Assembly (NCBI RefSeq): GCF_030540825.1
Contig: NZ_JAUOEO010000001.1
Coordinates: 3,175,001-3,239,000 of the forward strand
Source of the DNA: Flavivirga spongiicola
Lineage (GTDB): Bacteria > Bacteroidota > Bacteroidia > Flavobacteriales > Flavobacteriaceae
Length of the DNA stretch: 64,000 nucleotides
Reading direction: 5' to 3'
The notes beneath the pieces are model-generated. The model had not been told where the DNA came from, did no database searches, and saw only the letters and a program-made list of their open reading frames with translations. Made by a program: the position numbers and the translations under genes. Below are positions 62,339 through 64,000 of the stretch, piece after piece. Position 1 is the stretch's first letter. Each line of letters begins with the position of its first letter.

Positions 62339-62809
62339 TTGGACTTAATAACAGGGACATACGATTGCAAAGTAGATGCTAAGGGAAGATTGATGATGCC
62401 TGCTGCTTTAAAAAAGCAGTTGTCTTCTATTTTGCCTGATGGTTTTGTGTTGCGTCGCTCTGTGTTTCAAAAGTGCTTGGAGTTGTATCCAATGGGTGAG
62501 TGGCAAATTTTAATGCAAAAAATGAATAAGCTTAATAAGTTTAAAAAGAAAAACAATGATTTTATTCGCAGGTTTACTGCGGGGGCAAAAATGGTTGAAG
62601 TTGATGTTAATGGACGTTTGTTGATTCCAAAAGACTTAACGGTGTTTGCTAGTATTTCGAAAAACATAGTCGTGGCCTCGGCTATAAATATTATCGAAAT
62701 TTGGGATAAAGATTTATATGAGCAAGCTATTGATGATGCGGCAATTGATTTCGCCGATTTAGCTGAAGAAGTAATGGGACAAGACGACGACGACCATGGA
62801 ATATCATAA
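62339..62809 (+). CDS. mraZ: MraZ, transcriptional repressor of the division/cell-wall cluster
   Basis: The protein has 156 residues. Two AbrB-like swapped-hairpin repeats: ITGTYDCKVDAKGRLMMPAA (residues 4-23) and VEVDVNGRLLIPKDLTVF (about 86-103), typical of MraZ. The start is TTG 62339; the DCKVDAKGR segment begins right after and no in-frame ATG precedes it. It represses the dcw operon by binding repeats upstream, three of which are seen at 62262-62287. The C-terminal tail is acidic. It overlaps rsmH by 14 bases. Confidence 0.95.
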   Translation: MDLITGTYDCKVDAKGRLMMPAALKKQLSSILPDGFVLRRSVFQKCLELYPMGEWQILMQKMNKLNKFKKKNNDFIRRFTAGAKMVEVDVNGRLLIPKDLTVFASISKNIVVASAINIIEIWDKDLYEQAIDDAAIDFADLAEEVMGQDDDDHGIS

Positions 62810-63692
62810 CCCTGTACTGTTAAAAGAAACCGTTGACGGTTTAAATATTAAAGCTGATGGCGTGTATGTGGATGTGACATTTGGAGGAGGTGGTCATAGT
62901 AAAGAAATATTAAGTAGACTTGGTGAAAAGGGTAAGTTGTTTGCTTTTGATCAGGATGAAGATGCTCTTGAAAATGACATTGAAGATGCTCGATTTACAT
63001 TGATTCATGAGAATTTTAGATATATAAAACGGTTTTTGCGCTTTCATGGTGTAAAACAAGTTGATGGGATTTTGGCGGACTTTGGGGTGTCTTCGCATCA
63101 GTTTGATGTCGCAGAACGAGGGTTTTCTACACGTTTTGAAGCAGATTTGGATATGCGGATGAATCAGCAAAATGAACTATCTGCTTTTCATGTGGTAAAT
63201 AAATATGAAGAAGCGCAATTAAAACAGGTGTTTTTGCAATATGGAGAATTGCGTGCAGCGCCGGCTATGGCAAGATTAATTGTTGAACATAGAAATACAG
63301 CCCCTATAATAACGAGTGAGCAGTTAAAAAGTGTATTGAGGAAGTTTTTGCCACCACGACATGAAAATAAAGTGTTGGCTCAAATTTATCAAGCGATTCG
63401 GATAGAGGTGAATCAGGAGATTGAGGTTTTAAAAGAGTTTTTAGAGCAGACGCCGGAAGTTTTGTTTAAAGGAGGGAGGCTAAGTTTTATATCCTATCAC
63501 TCACTGGAAGATAGATTGGTGAAACGTTTTATTAGAAATGGCATGTTTGAGGGAGAGCCTGAACGAGATATGTTTGGGAATTTTGAAGTGCCATTAAAAA
63601 AAGTGAATGGTTTGATTGTTCCTTCTAAAGAAGAGGTAAGTATTAATAGCAGAGCTAGAAGTGCAAAGTTGCGGATTGCAGAAAAACTTTGA
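62796..63692 (+). CDS. rsmH: 16S rRNA (cytosine1402-N4)-methyltransferase
   Basis: The protein has 298 residues. SAM-binding motif VDVTFGGGGHSKEIL, then FAFDQDEDA, ILADFGVSSHQFDVAERGFS and LDMRMNQ, with the C-terminal LSFISYHSLEDRLVKRF and SRARSAKLRI. It methylates the N4 of C1402 of 16S rRNA in the P site. Its start lies within the end of mraZ (14-base overlap), as in most dcw clusters. Confidence 0.95.
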   Translation: MEYHNPVLLKETVDGLNIKADGVYVDVTFGGGGHSKEILSRLGEKGKLFAFDQDEDALENDIEDARFTLIHENFRYIKRFLRFHGVKQVDGILADFGVSSHQFDVAERGFSTRFEADLDMRMNQQNELSAFHVVNKYEEAQLKQVFLQYGELRAAPAMARLIVEHRNTAPIITSEQLKSVLRKFLPPRHENKVLAQIYQAIRIEVNQEIEVLKEFLEQTPEVLFKGGRLSFISYHSLEDRLVKRFIRNGMFEGEPERDMFGNFEVPLKKVNGLIVPSKEEVSINSRARSAKLRIAEKL

Positions 63693-63717
63693 AAATTATA
63701 AATAAGAACAATTGAGT

Positions 63718-63755
63718 TCTCTCCTTTGGAGAGATGTCTCAAAGAGACAGAGAGG
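63718..63755 (+). repeat. Double hairpin repeat in the ftsL leader
   Basis: CTCTCC/GGAGAG (63719-63733) and TGTCTC/GAGACA (63735-63749) form two adjacent three-base-loop hairpins, then GAGAGG precedes the ATG at 63757. It looks like a dispersed flavobacterial repeat placed in the leader; GAGAGG may double as a ribosome-binding site. Confidence 0.55.
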
Positions 63756-63756
63756 A

Positions 63757-64000
63757 ATGAAAAAAAATATCTATAACATATTAAAAGGGACTTTCTTAGT
63801 TAGTGATGACTCTTTTAAAAATTGGAGGTTCATCCTTTTTATTTCTGTTTTGGCAATTATAATGATTGCTAGTTCTCATAGTGCTGATAAAAAAGTATAT
63901 GAAATTGGCCGATTAAAAAATGAAGTCAAGGAAATGCGTTCTGCTTTTGTGGATGGGCGTTCCAAACTTATGAGGCTTAAAATGGAGTCGGCAGTTATTA
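63757..64000 (+). CDS. FtsL-like cell-division protein (partial)
   Basis: The first 81 residues are visible; the gene runs off the right edge. A short cytoplasmic part (KGTFLVSDDSFKNWRF), one membrane helix (about 25-42, FILFISVLAIIMIASSHS) and a periplasmic coiled-coil beginning (YEIGRLKNEVKEMRSAF) match the small FtsL-like protein that follows rsmH in Bacteroidota dcw clusters. FtsL with FtsB and FtsQ activates septal cell-wall synthesis. Start ATG 63757 follows a repeat-derived leader. Confidence 0.85.
   Translation, partial: MKKNIYNILKGTFLVSDDSFKNWRFILFISVLAIIMIASSHSADKKVYEIGRLKNEVKEMRSAFVDGRSKLMRLKMESAVI

Noticed and set aside
1..64000. CRISPR array, rRNA, riboswitch or insertion sequence
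   Set aside because: No regularly spaced identical repeats, rRNA sequence, known riboswitch core or transposase frame was seen.

Overview
The window looks like chromosomal DNA from a low-GC marine-type member of the Flavobacteriaceae (Bacteroidota). The support is AT-rich DNA with almost no Shine-Dalgarno sites, a sigma/FecR/SusC/SusD transport locus, GLPGLI and GYDIA family sequences, peptide-type MFS pairs, a metal-ligand-poor ComEC, and dispersed hairpin repeats of the kind common in this family. No phage genes, integrase, transposase or CRISPR array were seen.

Region 1 (1-7431, minus strand) is a seven-gene catabolic operon: PQQ-type dehydrogenase with a cytochrome c domain, amidohydrolase, BASS-type carrier, RraA-like aldolase, two RidA-like proteins and a SelA-like PLP enzyme. 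Every soluble member carries a Sec, lipoprotein or twin-arginine-like export signal, so the pathway probably runs in the periplasm. Region 2 (7918-12891) holds an SPFH/GYF protein with a zinc-ribbon membrane partner and a PIF1-like helicase. Between these two genes is a decayed phosphatase gene.

Region 3 (13.0-22.5 kb) is a FecI-type sigma factor, FecR, SusC with an STN domain, SusD and a discoidin-domain lipoprotein. A broken extra copy of the sigma gene precedes it and a dead EEP-family gene follows it. A structured repeat occurs on both sides.

Region 4 (22.2-33.2 kb) is the most unusual part. It encodes a C39-like/VKOR/thioredoxin fusion, a small Gly-Gly-leader peptide with four Cys and four Tyr, a C39-peptidase ABC exporter, an HlyD-type adaptor, an APS kinase, two sulfotransferases, a LanC-like protein and a glycosyltransferase. 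I read it as a system that makes and exports a disulfide-bonded, probably sulfated and glycosylated peptide. Its layout parallels the Xanthomonas RaxX system. It lies downstream of the 3' end of tRNA-Phe, and an 83% identical copy of the tRNA end plus its terminator sits at the far side, as expected for an old integrated island.

Region 5 (33.6-64 kb) is ordinary core genome. It holds coaX, an outer-membrane protein, a TPR protein, lptC, a CBS-domain membrane protein and a PpiD-like isomerase. Then come HMG-CoA reductase with a GYDIA kinase, DPP IV, two POT transporters, two thioredoxin-like proteins, comEC, an NlpC/P60 lipoprotein, lpxB and surE. The region ends with a tail-specific protease, an OppC-like permease, a DUF1080 protein, engB, an alpha/beta hydrolase and the start of the dcw cluster (mraZ, rsmH, ftsL-like). 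Three hairpin elements with a shared core and several copies of a CAGTCGA-type repeat are scattered here, one of them inside the GYDIA kinase reading frame.
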